A stretch of 64,000 nucleotides of DNA from Isoetes taiwanensis (GCA_021234155.1 JAJEKV010000002.1:31487645-31551644), one strand, 5' to 3'; positions 1-13,330 are shown, counted from the first letter of the stretch. Translations and numbers: made by a program. Notes: generated by a model not told the origin, from the letters alone.

Positions 1-720
1 TGCCGCGCCATAGACAGCTTCATTGGTCGGTTTTCCCTCTCGCCCTCTTCCGCCTTCCTCATTCTTCACGGATCCAGCTTCGGTTGTTCACAATCGGTCG
101 TACCGACGGTACCGCCCTCACGGCCTTGTCCTCCGCCTCGCCGTGGTTCTCCTCTTCTTCTTCTGCTACTTCGTTTCCGCTCGGTGTTTCCCCGATCGGA
201 CTCCTCTGGTTCATCTCCTCGCTCGCTTTCCTCTCTATCGATCCTTCCTATTGTGCCTTATCCGTGTTCTCTCGTCAAGAAGATTGGCTATTCCTCGCGG
301 CGATGGCGCCTGGCAATAATTATGTTAGACTGCGGCGCCAAGCGATTCGGGCTGATCCAGACCAGCACTGGCTTTTGCCTTGTTTATGTTTGACGGCCAT
401 TAATCCGATAGCCCAGCTGGCCAAAAATCAGTTTTGGCAAGGGGAGCGATTTAAGGAAGAACGCGGAAATAACCGGTCTATTTATGTATCGGGCCATTTT
501 AGGGTCAAATTTCAAACTACCCTTTGTCAAAAACACCTAAAAACACCTAAATTTAAGCATTTTCATCTCATGGTTCACACATTGCTTCCGCACCGAAAAT
601 GAAAGCTTCATTTTTGCTCCGGCGCGACGTAGAGACATGGTGGATTTTGATGCAAAATTTTATACTCTGGCATGTTTTAGAAATGTAACATACTAATTCT
701 AGCTAATTCTAGCTTTTAAA
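1..720. other. Pyrimidine-rich stretch, no gene recognised
   Basis: The first ~330 bases are rich in C and T (repeated ctcc/cttc). Open frames of 69-172 codons overlap in several frames here, as expected from biased composition, and none resembles a known family. From ~340 onward the sequence becomes ordinary AT-rich plant intergenic DNA. A 5' gene end entering from the left of the window cannot be excluded. Confidence 0.3.
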
Positions 721-899
721 ATCAATTACCATGTTATTTTTCCTCGAATTCATGACTTTTCAAGGTGTTTTACTGATACCTTTTCACACGCTATGCACTT
801 CACCAAAAATGAGGATTTTCATTATTTGTCCTCGGCACAACGTAGACCATCCTACTTTTGAAGGTTTTGGCTCACTAATTTTAGTCTTTTATGTTCTCA

Positions 900-1062
900 T
901 TCACTTAACTGCTAATTTTAGTTTACATATATTACAAAAAATGAGAAAAAAAAATTTTTTTTCCCATTTTTCGAGGTTTAAGGATCCTACTGCTAGTACT
1001 CATCGGGAGCATGGTCAATGCTTGTTTTGGTCCGGGTAAGAACATTGCTCGATACCACCTGA
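900..1062 (-). mobile_element. Fragment of LTR-retrotransposon leader (PBS region)
   Basis: Read on the minus strand, this stretch matches the segment just inside LTR C at 44129-44260 in order: primer-site-like tggtatcgagc, then a run similar to caatgttctt, accatg, agtacta and aggatcc. No LTR adjoins it, so it is an orphan fragment of the family represented by LTR C. The match is by eye and the edges are approximate. Confidence 0.55.
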
Positions 1063-1368
1063 TCAGCCCCCATGTGTGCATCCAAGACTTTATTTTTTAT
1101 AATTAGCAATGTTCAATTGTAGATGTATGGTTAGGGAACATCGTGGTGAATCACTGACACATTTCCATCCCTATTCCTAATTAGCCTTTATTTCTAGAAG
1201 TGCGTATCACTTAGCCAAACCAAAATTTAAAATCTCAAAAAAGTACACAAGATTTTTTTAGAATCAACAATATTTATATCCATTGTACCATTTTGCAATA
1301 AGGCTATTATATGTTCAGATATTCATTTCAGAGGTTCAAGCGAGAAGTGAGATATCTTCATTGTTTTA

Positions 1369-2690
1369 GACATCGTGATCTGGGCAAGTTTGAACCTGCT
1401 TGGGGAGGGGTTTTTGTTCTCCCCGCCAACCTCGCTGAAAAACCCTACACACAAGCTCTCGCCCACTTCAGTATGGATGGCTGCCAAAACAAAACCCTAC
1501 ATATTTCATAGGGTTTCTGCTATCTGGGGTACCAAAACCGCTTCCATCTAATTCATTATCCCAACGCTCAAAATGGTTCCTTAGTTCAAACATAGCATGC
1601 ACTCTACAATTAATCTTCCGACGATCTTCTACTCCTAACATGTGTCCTAGGCTAACTTTTTGCCTTTCTCCGATGCAACCGCTGCCAGTCAGCATCAGTT
1701 TGCCAGACTTTATGCATGCACGGGTCACGCTTGTTACGACATCGTGATCGGCAAGTTTGGAACTGGTGCTGGGGAGGGGCTTTGTTCTCCCGCCGAACTC
1801 CTGCCAAAACCCTACACACAAGCTCTCATCCACTTCAAAGGCAGGATGGTTGCCAAAACATAAACCCTACATATTTACAGGTTTGGCATCGTGGTACCAA
1901 AACCGCTTCCATCTAATTATCCCCACCGCTCAAATGGTTCCTTAGTCTAAACATAGTATGCAATTTACACCACTCTTCTCGATCGATTCTACTTCCTAAA
2001 CATGTGTCCTAGGTTAACTTCGCTTCTTTCCGATGCAAACTGCCAAGCAGCCGCATCGGCTTGCCAGATTTATGTATGCCCGGGTCACGCTTTGTTACTA
2101 GACATCAGACGGGCAGCTTGGAACCGCGCTGAGGGGCTTTTGAGCCCTCCCCGCCAACTCACAAAAAATCCTACACAAGCTCGCCCACTTCAAAGCCGTG
2201 GATGGTCGCCAAAACATAAAACCCTATTATATTTCATAGGGTTTAAGCATCTGGGGTACCAAAACCGCTTCCATCTAATTATCCCACCGCTCAAATGGGT
2301 TCCCTTTGGGTCTAAAACATAGCATGCACTGGCTAATTCAACCTTCGACGATCTTTCTACTCCTTAAAACATGTGTCCTAGGCTAACTCCCCGCTTCTTC
2401 CTCGATGCAAACTTAATCAGATTCGGTTTGCCGAGATTTCTTTATGTGATGCCCAGGGTCATTGGTTACTTAGACACTGTGACGGGTAAAAGTTTGGAAC
2501 CGGTGCTGGGAGGCTTGTTCTCCCGCTCAACCTGCTAAAAACCCTACACACAAGCTCAAGGCTCACTTCAGCGCTGTGGATGTAGCCGCCAAACATAAAT
2601 CCTACATATTTCATGTATTTGCTATCTGTGGTACCAAACCGCTTCCATCTAATTATCCCACTGTTTCAAATGGTTCCCCACGGCCCCAAG
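1369..2690 (+). repeat. ~365 bp tandem repeat array, about 3.6 units
   Basis: The phrase gacatc/gacactgtgatc followed by gggcaagtttggaac recurs at about 1369, 1738, 2101 and 2474. Each unit carries the same ordered landmarks: a cctacacacaagctc block, a ccctacatattt(cata)ggttt block, gtaccaaaaccgcttccat, and catgtgtcctaggctaac. Unit lengths are ~369, 363 and 373 bp. Units differ mainly by short indels in C/G-rich patches. It could be a satellite seed or an internal repeat of a larger mobile element. No reading frame is conserved between units. Confidence 0.8.
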
Positions 2691-2699
2691 AAACGGCCC

Positions 2700-4426
2700 C
2701 CAAAAGAAAAATGGCCATCCACCACATGGGCTGCATCTAACCAAAATTTTTCCTTTTCTTCGGCCTCAAGACTCGATCAGATTGACATTCCGCCTTTATG
2801 AATAACCACCTTTCCCAAAGCTAGTCACCATTCATCCGCTGAAAGATTCCAACCTTTCCTCAAAGGACATTCAAGTTGAAAGGCTTTTCCCCAGGCTAGT
2901 AAACTTACCATCCTACTACAAGATCTTATATCGATCCGCTTCTATGCTACAACCACATTCTCCTTACCTCTTACTTAGAAAGCAAAAATTGATTGAAAAG
3001 AAACTCTTTCATTAACCCAAATCAAATGAAATAATCATTCTAGCACTCACATGCACCTCCACAATCCATCCATTTTTTTTTAAATACACCTTTACCTTAT
3101 GTTTAAACACTCCAAAACCGAGGTTGCTCATGCATTTATAAAATAAGAATGTTTCCCAAAACAATATCTCTATATAATCGCCATGTCCCTCGTAATGCTC
3201 AACCCGACAATGTTAAACTAACAAGTACACCCAAAATTATGGCTCATAATGTTGATAACATGTGCCATTTCTTTCCCACCTGCAAAGCTAATTAGTTGAT
3301 TCACCAATGATTATTTTGCATTTCCCACCTTCCATATCTAGTATGTTCGTCCTCAATGACACAGTTATTAAGGGTTTTTCGTGCTTTAAGGTTCAAGGTA
3401 GAATATCTTGTTCATTTTCCCAGGGATCAACGTATTTCTAAGTTCAGCAAAATGAATCCTCCACCGGGCCACTATTACCTTTAACTGTTCTCATGCAAGG
3501 TTTAAAAGTTTAAAGATCTAATTTTAACCTTTTACCTATTCAAGGCCAATGCTTATTATTATTTTTTACTATATAAAAAACTAGGGGATAGGGCATCGAT
3601 GAGCAACAGGATGAGCCACCAAACCGTAACCATCTATGACGCTTCCAAGTTCTCTTTGGTTCGAAGAAGCAACGGCGGCTAATGGAGGTTTAGTTGATCT
3701 TCACTTTAATTTTTCATTTTAAACGTGGTCCGCCTGGAAATGCTTTTCCCCGGGTCGAGCATTTATGTGGTTTTGTTTTTGCAAAACTACCGAATCTTGT
3801 ACTTAAAGCAGAGGTACAATTTTTCTTATCCTGTGATTTATAAACTGCATGGTTTGTCACAATAAAAGATTCTTTTCTTGTCCAAACTTGTAAGGAAATT
3901 CAGCATCCGTGTATGTAGTTATGTGCTTATTATCTTTGCTTTTGCATTCTTTTCCTTTAGCTTACACTTAGACAAGTACCTTTCCGGGTAGGCAGAAGAT
4001 TACCGCAGATCCCAAAATCGTAAAATTAGTTAATAAGGCATAACCTTGTCTTGGTATCATCCAATCGTGAGAGCAATGCATCGCTGGTCAATAATCTCCA
4101 TTCATCAAGGCTTCCATGTCGAGTCAGTTGGCCTTCATGTTCCTTATGTCTCATAGTTTTGCCTCATCTCATCATTTCCAAAGATTGATCAGCTCTTTTG
4201 CGGAGCCTATTTTGGAGATGAAATAGTAGATCTTGAAAATGGTAGGATTTAATCACAAGTGGGCCTCCTCTCCTCAGGAATCGCGTGAAAAGATCTTTGA
4301 GAGTATGTTAATATTTTACACTCTTTAAAGGCCTTTAAGGTCGCTCCACAAAAGTAAGTTTATATCAAAGGTAGTAGACTTAAAGCATGTGGCCTTATGG
4401 AAAGTTATTATCGGGAATTGAAAAAA
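2700..4426. other. Intergenic, nothing recognised
   Basis: AT-rich sequence with no long open frame, RNA gene or clear repeat that I can see. Confidence 0.4.
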
Positions 4427-5085
4427 GGGAAAAATTTTAGGAATGCCCTTTGTATTTTGGGTGAAATTGTCAAAATACCCCTTTATTTTAGTAAATTATC
4501 AAATGTCCCCTCGCTTTTGTGCCCGCAATTAAAATGACCACAAATTCTAACCCTTCGATTCAAATATGCATGGAATGCGCTTCAATCGCATCAGCATACT
4601 TCTTCCAAATCAAGTATCATCAGAGACCATCTTTGATGATTATCTTCAATCTCAAAATGGCCTTCTCTTCCAAAATCGCTTTTCCAAAATTGCCTTCCAA
4701 AACTTCATTTCCAAAACTTCTACAGCGAAATCAGATTGGGGGTAACTTTTCGGCTTCCGCTTAGTCGTGATGCAAGATACCTTTTCATTTCATACCTAAA
4801 TGCCTGCATCATGACCAAGGGTTTTGGATCTAAATAATAGGCTCGCTTTTCGCTCGAGGCAACAAATCTCATCTTTATGGGTAAGGCATTTTATGATGAG
4901 ATCCTTCTACATGGGATTAATATAGCAAGTTAATTTCTTGTATTCGATTTGAAAGAGCATTCCATCCACACCGAGAGGGGTCGCGGTGCACAAAACAAAT
5001 GCATTGTGGGCATTTTGATAATTTATCAAAATAAAGGGCATTTTAACAATTTCCCAAAATACAAGGGCATTTTTATAATTTGCCC
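4427..5085. mobile_element. Foldback/MITE-like element with ~105 bp terminal inverted repeats
   Basis: The left arm (about 4427-4530) and right arm (about 4980-5085) are inverted copies. The left arm reads atgccctttgtattttgggt, then ttgtcaaaatacccctttat. The right arm reads the reverse complement of both blocks in reverse order. The ~450 bp centre has no transposase. The flanks are short A runs (aaaaaa on both sides), so a TSD cannot be asserted. Total length is 659 bp. It is a non-autonomous DNA transposon; superfamily unknown. Confidence 0.75.
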
Positions 5086-6640
5086 AAAAAATGGCCGGAT
5101 GAAGTGCATAAGATAGTTGGGTTCTCAAAATTTTGCTAATGGTCCCACATGTAGCAATAGCTTACGATGAGGTAGCTTTTGTTTCTATAATGTATCTACA
5201 AGATGTATATGATATTGGATCAAGATCCATGGAATCTATGAGGTCATACAAGCTTCATATTGAGACCATCCAAAGTTGAGTGTACAAAGCTAAGCACTTC
5301 TTAAATTATTTCAAATCCTTTCTCAAGTAGCTTTTATTATTGGTGTTCAAGAAAGACCAATGCTTTGAATCAGACCAAGCTTCAAGAATTTAGCGTGAGC
5401 CAGAAAACTAAATTAGTTTTTTCCCCATAAATATTTATACTAGATTTTGTTTACTATGGAACCTTATGATTGGTGGGTTCAAGTATAGTGAGAAATGAAA
5501 TTTTTATAATCTACAATTATGATCCTTTTATTTTCCTTTTTCCTGACTAGATCCTCATGAAGCGCATTAGCAAGATTTTTAAAAACTTGAGCTGATTTTA
5601 TCGAGAACAAGGACTGCAAGTCGGATGGGTAAGGAAATTGTATAAAGGCTTGTCTTCCTTAAGCTTGTGAGAACACAAACATCTCAACTCTATTAGCGAG
5701 CCTAATTTTATTACTCCTGGGCTTAACTCATGGATTTCGTTGTATTAATGACCATCCTAATAGGTTGTTTTCATATCATGGGCATTTCACATTGCAACGG
5801 TCATTGGTAAGTGTTTTACTGCTCAAGCATTAGCATGTTTCCAGCATTGCTTTGGAACTTGTCGCCCTATCCACTTCCATGGCCACTTAATTCGGGCTTT
5901 GGTCTCACAGTCGAAAATAGAATTTGTATATGTTATACAGTGAATGGTCCGTGATTGTAATCTCTAAACTTGCCTACCTTCCAGGCAGCTAATGTGTAGT
6001 TGTCTCACAGAATGGCTTTTTGAAACAATATTGTAGGTTTGGTTGTATAGTGAAATTGTATTGATGAACTATATTATATAATTAGACATTGTTTGTAAAC
6101 TTTTTGGCCCATACCAAGTATTGGTTAAGAGTTGGCTTTCATTAAGAAATCATTAAAAAAAGTCATACTAATTCAGCTTTGGGGCCTTGTGACGTGGCAT
6201 ATTCCTTATGTTAGCTGTGGATCCTAAGTCAGTCTCAACACAACTGAGCGAACTTTTCCCCGCGGAATTTATCTAATTACTGTAATACTATCTAAAGAGG
6301 CCATTGGTCTCTTCAAAGAATCCATTTTTGGCCATGAAGGGCAAGAGGTAAAATGCCACCCTTCAATTGAATGGCGAATTTAAAAAAAAAAAAAAATTAT
6401 TTTCTAATACAAATTTTATTATTTTATAGTTTTCTTTGTCATAACTCATTTTATTATTCGTAATATAAAAACATTATTCTATTTCTATTATTGATATGCA
6501 TGTATTGCAAGGACAAGGATGAAATAAAATCCCCAATTGATCTTCTCCCCAATTGGATTTGGAAGATATGCCAAATGTACCAATCAATTTTTAGTTATGG
6601 TTCAAGAGCATCAGCCACTTGCTTTAGAAGGATGATGGAG
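5086..6640. other. Intergenic, nothing recognised
   Basis: AT-rich sequence with poly(A) runs near 6380 and no supported gene. Confidence 0.4.
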
Positions 6641-6641
6641 G

Positions 6642-6790
6642 TTTTTTTTTTTTTTTTTTTTTTTTTTGAAGGACGAAGCCAAAAATTTATTAATTAGATA
6701 AAAGCACAAAATTTACATGTCTCATCTAACTGTAAGTACGTGATGCCACAATAAGAGCACGAGCCCGAGCACAATGTACTTACTCCGCAC
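6642..6790 (-). mobile_element. Retroposed 3' end: AATAAA plus poly(A), minus strand
   Basis: A ~26-base T run at 6642-6667 is the complement of a poly(A) tail. About 19 bases inside it, on the minus strand, lies the polyadenylation signal AATAAA (6686-6691). A signal at this distance from an untemplated-looking A tract is the mark of a reverse-transcribed mRNA or LINE 3' end. The body to the right has no recognisable coding sequence and merges into LTR A, so the source element is unknown. Confidence 0.55.
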
Positions 6791-6829
6791 AGGGAGATTA
6801 ACTACTCAGATACTTGGCACTTCCACCGT

Positions 6830-8378
6830 GATACAAACAGAGTTCATCTCCATACCCATGATGACAGGTTCTCTACATATCATCAAGAAATCGTAATGAG
6901 TTCCAAAGTGGGAAGAGGAAGGGCATTTTACCCCTCGCCTCCCTCGTGGTCTACTCTAGTCGCTTAAGCGTGAAACATGCCAAACAAGATAATAATATCA
7001 TCACATGTCCACTTCAAGGGTGGTCCATCAACATCCTGTGATAGACAAAGATCAAAGCAATAACATAAGGGAATCCTACCCAAGGCTCCTCGTGACTCAA
7101 GGGATGACCTGACTACTAACTCGAAGTTCATTGCGCATGCATTCATGGCAATGGATTGGGCCGGTATAAGAACATGGCTTAGAGTTGTCCACTCCATCCA
7201 CCCTCCCCTATGCACACTTTGGCAGAGTAGGTTGAAGAGTGTTGGGACTCGATCAGAGTTCTGCTGCATGCATAGCCAAGGCTACTCCGCTGCATCTCCC
7301 GGGGCCTGGCTGGGGGCGGTGAGGGATCACTCCCACTAGAGGTCTCCAGTGGTCGAATTTTAGGTGACTAGAGGGCCACCGCCTTATTCGGACTTGAACC
7401 CACCGGAGAGTGACGCATCACCCCATGGGTGTCGAGCTCCATGCCTTGCCCGCGACTCAAGTGCAAGCATTAGGACCTAGTCTACAATGATCCCCAGAGG
7501 CCTACACCGTAGGATCGCTCAGAGTCAGGACACCAACCTCCTTCTAGCCGGCCCGCCCCTTCACCCACAACCAGTGTTGTTCTTGTACACAGCCTAATCT
7601 ACAAGCAGCTAGAGAGGCTACTCTAGAGCATCAACTACTAAGCTTTAGGTCTCTACCCCCTTCCCAATACAATGAGTTCACAGAGATACATCATCCATAT
7701 ATTATCAGAAAAACTAAAGAACTAGATCTAATCTATATCATAGAGTTAGGGTTCTTAGTTAATGAGTCTTGGAAAATCAGATCTAAATAATGCATGGGAA
7801 TTTAATAGGCTAAACCTATCATCTAATGACTGAAGACGCTTAGGCTATTAAAATTGACTAAATACCCGATCCTTGGTTCGCCTTTCCCTTTCTACTAACT
7901 CACCATCCTCGCCGAACCGCTCAAGATGGAACCAAGGGAAATCGATGGTGCAATTCGTCAGACAGAAGTTCGAGGCTATTGACTCGGGCAAAACAAGTAG
8001 CTCCAAAACCCTATGGACAAAAAATGGCAAGTTTAGGGTTTCTCCTACCTAAATAGACAAGGGGTTAGGGCTAGGGTTTCCAATCATCCTTAGGCATGTG
8101 ATAATTGGGAATGGCCCACTTGCCTTTTAATGGCTAGGGTGGTATAAAGGTATCCATTACGGAAAGGTGTGCATCTTTGATAAATGTGCACATTGGTAAA
8201 TGTGCACATTAATAAATGCACCTACTCTTGCAAGTTGCCCCTTAGGCTACCCGCTACTGCTGTATACCGCCAGACACGCCGTCGGTGCTGTTGTACGCTG
8301 CGGATTTAGGCAAGCATGTAAAGATACGCCCGGACCGTGATATCGCGGCCGAACGCCACATCCGGAGTCATCTAATTT
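6830..8378 (-). repeat. LTR A, degenerate copy of the LTR B/C family
   Basis: Ordered blocks match LTR B (10354-11923) in the same orientation and LTR C (42569-44126) in reverse: acagagttc, gggtggt-atcaacat, ggcaatggattgggc, ataagaacatggc, gttgtccactccatcc, gtgttgggact, tagagttagggttctt and ttgcccct-aggcta. The right edge is set where homology to the TGTGACG end of LTR B fades. Divergence is higher than between B and C, so this is the oldest of the three. No primer site or polypurine tract was found beside it. Confidence 0.7.
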
Positions 8379-10353
8379 TAACTCAAGCATTGTATACGCA
8401 TCTATCCGTAACAAGATTGCCGTAGTTGCTTCAACCGGCGAACGGAGGAAGGTTATTCCCAAATACAAGCCCAAAAGCTTTTCACTTTGCGTGACGAAGC
8501 CATCTTGATCTTCCAAACCGATATCCAAAATTCCGCAGAAAACATACAAAGTTTTCGCCCGCGAGCTCCTCAAAATTCACAAACCGCCTGCAACTGCAAG
8601 AAAGCACGAGAGAGAGGTATGTACCACAACAAGACAAGTATATTGAATGATATGTGTTACAATATATAGGCAAATTATAAAAGGTACATACAAGGAAAAA
8701 AGGTGAAAGATAAAAGGAGCTCCGTTGCCTTTTTTATAAAGGCACGCGTTGTCTTCTAATATAGGCAAACTTTGCAAACAAGGGGTGCACAAAGAAATCA
8801 ATATCATCATAATGAATCGAGATAATGTATAGAATCTGATCTAACTATTTTAATCATACATGACTAGGTTCATTTGTCGAATTAGTAAAAGGTAAAAGGT
8901 CGCCTATAGCTAACAAATACAATTCCGCTAATGCCCATCTGGGAAGTATGCATTGACTCCTGAGACCTGATCCTTGGCTGGCTTCCATATCTCGAGAGTG
9001 TGTTCATATATTTTGGGATAATCGAGGATCAAAACTGAGAGTTCAAAATCTGACTTCTCCACGTTGGTAAGCCGAAATTTGTCAGGGCTCGCCCAATGCA
9101 TGCTATTGAGGTTGGACCTAAAGGCCACTTTTAGAGTTCGCCTCTTTAACTCCCACGCTTAGACTTACGACCTAATGGCCATATGGGGTATTGCAACGTG
9201 GTTTCGATACTAGCTCTTTAATAATTTTCATACAATGCTACATGCATGCTAAAATTGACCAGCCTTTGACATACTATAGACTATATATGTTATTTGATGA
9301 TTTATGAAGCACAAAATACTATATCACGTCATCTACTAAGGATTGTAGTTCCTACATTAATTCTTTGCAAACATGCTTTTAAGGTAATGCAAATGTTTGC
9401 ATAATCATTCTCAATAAAAGCATTACTAATAGCCTCTTCAGATGCCCTTAACAAACAACAAAATGCACAATGCCAACGCGTCAATCTCACAACATCATTA
9501 TTTGAAAAATCCATGTCATTCTAGAATGTTCAAATAGTGGGAATCTCATTATGCCGCTGATACATGGTCCTACTCTATCGCCACCAAGACGCGAGATTTA
9601 AAAAAATACTTTGATCATGTAACCAAAGATCATGTAATATAACTTTGAGACAATCATTGTACTTAGGAAACCAATATTAATCATTTGATCTTTGAAAAGA
9701 AAATACATGGAGCTAATTACATCGTTTTACAAATCATTCATAATTGGAATGGCGTCCTTAAATTTAACTACTTGAGCTTTTAACTTTTTCGATACATGAA
9801 TGGAGGTAGGCAATTTTTTCTTTTTTAGTTATCAAGGATAAGATTTTTGCCTAACCTTGGCGGAAAAATACTGTTTTTCAATATTTGGAACCCTACAGCG
9901 GTGTTCCCGCGGGGACCCTACAATAGATCATGGGGACGGTCTATACATAGTGCTGACTCAAGGGGTCCTCGAATCAAGACATACATGTTCTAAGACTAGT
10001 GTGTTCTAACATTGTAACGTTGCTCTTCAAAGCATAACCTCGCATTATCCATAAGATCTTAGGAAAGACTAGACCTCGCCTTACCCGGCTGACTTCATCC
10101 TCTTTTGACAACTATACCTCTTATCTTTTTTGCACTTTCATTATGAGTTCTAACAATGCGTAATGCGGTTACTACTTGTTTTTTGATGATGAGATATACC
10201 GTGCTGTAAGAGGACACATTCCATGCTTGAACCAATATAATTGCAGATCTAGATCACATACGACGAAGGTTATGCCTTTGTACACATCTATTATGTAGGT
10301 CTATAGGTATCTTTTGCAACCTACTACTTATAATAGGTGACGGCAACAATATG
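8379..10353. other. Intergenic, nothing recognised
   Basis: Short open frames only. Possible retroelement debris, but no domain or structural mark could be supported. Confidence 0.35.
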
Positions 10354-11923
10354 TGTGACGTCCCCTGCACACTGTGATCACGATTATTCTCACCGCACAA
10401 AAACGAGGAGTTCTTCCCCACACCAGCTCCATCGTCGGGGCCCTCCACATATCCTTTGCACCGTACTTGAGTCGAGTTGGGAAGTGGGAAGAGTGAAGGT
10501 GTCATTCTACCCCTCGTCTCCACCGGGGCCTACCTAGTCATGAAGCGTAAACATACATGTCGGTACTCAACATAATCCTCCACCCACCCGTAAGGGTGGT
10601 ATATCAACATCTACAAGGAGGCGATTGAATTGACACATCACATAGGGACTCCTACCCAAGGCTCGGAGGAGACTCAAGGGGTGGCTGCGGCTTGGGTCTC
10701 CAGAGTTCATTGGCAATTCATGGCAATGGATTTGGGCATAAGAACATGGCAAAGGGTTGTCCACTCCATCCGCCCCTCCCCGTGCACACTTTGCGAGGTA
10801 GGCTGAAAAGTGTTGGGACTGAGCCAGCCCGGGATGCATGAAGGGGCTATTCTGGGTCTCATCCTCCCGATTAGATGGGGCGGTGGGGATCACTCCCTCG
10901 AGAGATCTACATCTTCGACTTCAAGGTGACTAGGGGGCCTTTGCCCGGTCGGACTGACCCAGCGGAAAGTGTACACCACTTCCTGCAGTGTCGAGCCCAT
11001 GCCTTACCCTTTTTCGGTGGTAAGCCATTAACCCTAGTCACAATGATCCCCGGTGGGCTTTACACACCCGGGGGATGGGTCGTGAGTCGAGAACATGAAC
11101 CTCCTTCTTAGCCAGATCACGGCCCTTCACCCCAACCCGGTGTGGCTCTTGTACACGTGGCCGAATCTACGATTTATTGCTAGAGAGGCTATTCTAGGAG
11201 CATCAACTACAAGCTTTGGGGCCTCTACCCCCTTCCCAATACAAGGAGTTCACGTAAATACATCATCCAAATACATCACGAGAAGAACTAAGAACTAGAT
11301 CTAATCATAGAGTTAGGTTCTTTTAGTTAGTGTGAGATCTAAGATCTAGATAGCTACTATGGGCAATTTAATAGTCTAAACCTCTTGATTCTATGACTAG
11401 AAGCGGTTTTAAGCTATTAAATTGACCAAACCCCTGATCCTTGAGTGGCTCCTCCTGACTGAGTTCAACCATCCTGGCGAATCCAGGCGGAGTGGGAACT
11501 GATGGTGCAATTCGCTTGGGCGTCTGGGGCCCGGTTTTGGCTCTGGGGCAGCAAAGCCCGAAACTCTAAAACCCTAAGGACGAAAAACTAGCAAGCTAGG
11601 TTTTTTCCTACCCTAAATAGACATGGGGTTTAGGCTGGGGTTTCCAGTTACCATTTTGGCATGTGGGATAATTGGAAAGGCCCCACTTGCCTTTAATGGC
11701 TAGGTGGCAAAATATGCCAACATGGAAGGTGTGCCCTCATTAATGTGCACATGTGCACATTAATAATATATGAACACTCCTAGCAAGTTGCCCCTAGGGC
11801 TACTTACACGGGCTATCCGCTTGGCATTACCGTCGATCGGGGAGTGTATGTAATGTGGCGTGGGAGGCGATCAAAGATCGACCGCCACGGGACCGTGATT
11901 ATCTTGTCTTTGGAAGCGTCACA
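10354..11923 (-). repeat. LTR B, 3' LTR of the minus-strand chromovirus
   Basis: On the minus strand it begins TGTGACGC at 11923 and ends ...GACGTCACA at 10354, the usual TG...CA termini. A polypurine tract abuts its 5' end at 11924, which identifies it as a 3' LTR whose internal region lies to the right. The chromovirus pol region at 12.9-16 kb is on the same strand and in the expected order. Length is about 1.57 kb, like LTR C. Confidence 0.8.
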
Positions 11924-11936
11924 TTCTCCCCACCTT
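11924..11936 (-). other. Polypurine tract
   Basis: Minus strand ggtggggagaa directly precedes the TGTGACG of LTR B. This is the plus-strand primer position expected for a Ty3/gypsy element; the same motif occurs at 33583-33595. Confidence 0.75.
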
Positions 11937-12880
11937 GAAATGATGTTTGTCGCGGCATCGTGGTCTCCCCACCTTGGGATCTTCCTAATGCGCAATGCGC
12001 AATCAGCGTGATGCATACAATATAATAGTTATACATTTACCGGGATTACCCTAAGGTAATATTTTAAAACATTATCCGTCATCATACTATGGAATGCCCT
12101 AACAATTCACAACATCATTAAACAAGGTATTCACTATCTTAATTTAGACAAGATTTCAACATTTCATATCTATAATTATTGTGGGGGTACTCTTCATTCC
12201 TTGCAACACATTCCAACAAAACTTGTGTTGCAAGTCTTAACGTCGTCGACCTCCTTGCTCTTCTGACCGCTCCTCTTGGCTTTCAGCAGGTCGACACTAC
12301 GTTAGTACTTGGATTTTAATTATTTAATAAATTTTGGTTATATGGTGACCACCCACCTATCTACATGAATGCATGGCTAATCTCCTGGCCAAAGGGAAGA
12401 GGATGAATCTTCCATAATGGTGGAGATACGGCCCTACTATGCCTATATGCGCTCATGCCTACACCTCTAGTTGCCCGGCGTGGAGGATATCCTTCGCGTG
12501 GGGGCATGAAGGATGGATTCACTCTATCAAAGCATATATGGGGCTAAAGGTGCTTTCCCTATCAATGCATTCTTAATGACCTCCTTTCTCTCAAGGTCGT
12601 CTACTTAGGTGGAGCAGTAGACTTTCTAATCTACCTTCCACCGCCCAGCGAGACTTGGCGGTCATGCCTACATTGACATTATTACATCGCCCTAGAGATC
12701 ACCGTAGTGGTCTCATCATGGGTAACAACGCGTGCGACCCTTACCAAGCATAGGTTGCATGCGTAGATTAATCTATACAAGAATTAACCTACACAAATCG
12801 ACACACGAGCGATTTCTTCCGGAGATGACCTTGCCGTCCCATTTGCTCCATAAGCGTGGGTACCGCTTTTACTAAATCCT
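11937..12880 (-). other. Chromovirus 3' untranslated region
   Basis: No coding sequence is seen between the chromodomain and the polypurine tract. It lies inside the chromovirus by position. Confidence 0.5.
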
Positions 12881-12884
12881 TCTT

Positions 12885-13330
12885 AAGTACCCGTCGGCGT
12901 CTTCCAGCGGCAAGTGCTTCCATTTGACCAAGTATTGGAGGAACTCCGACCTCCTTGTCTTCTTGAAAGCTTTATCAGAATCATTTCGGAACTATTTCGA
13001 ATTTTGCTCCTCCGTCATTTCCAACAACGTTGGAGTGTCCAAGACTTCGATGCGGATTTGGAGTATGCTTCTTCAACAAACTCGCGTGGAAGACCTTATG
13101 AATCTTTAGGTGTCTTTGGCAAATCCAACTTGTAGGATTGATTACCTACTCTCTTGATTATTCGAAGGGTCCAGCCCACCTTGGAGCAAGCTTCTTGCAA
13201 TTGCCAATCTCGAGCTTTGCACGCTTCACCTTTATCTTGAGCCATACATCATCTCCAACTTTGAACTCTCATTTGTTCGATGCTTTGTCGGCGATGCTCT
13301 TCTCGACTTCTTCTTCGCTAGCGAGATAAC
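12885..13330 (-). pseudogene. Chromovirus integrase C-terminus and chromodomain
   Basis: Translating the minus strand from about 13290 gives EFKVGDDVWLKIKVKRAK, then KLAPRWAGPFE near 13170, the conserved GPY/F-type C-terminus of Ty3/gypsy integrases. Downstream are HKVFHASLLKKH (about 13080) and, near 12970-12900, EFLQYLVKWKHLPLEDA, a chromodomain core with its conserved YLVKWK. The chromodomain places the element among chromoviruses and is thought to target integration to marked chromatin. Frames change several times, so the gene is broken, or the consensus has indels. Confidence 0.8.

Noticed and set aside
84-602. 172-codon plus-strand frame near the window start
   Set aside because: Low-complexity Ser/Phe/Leu product from a pyrimidine-rich stretch, with overlapping frames of similar quality; no family resemblance.
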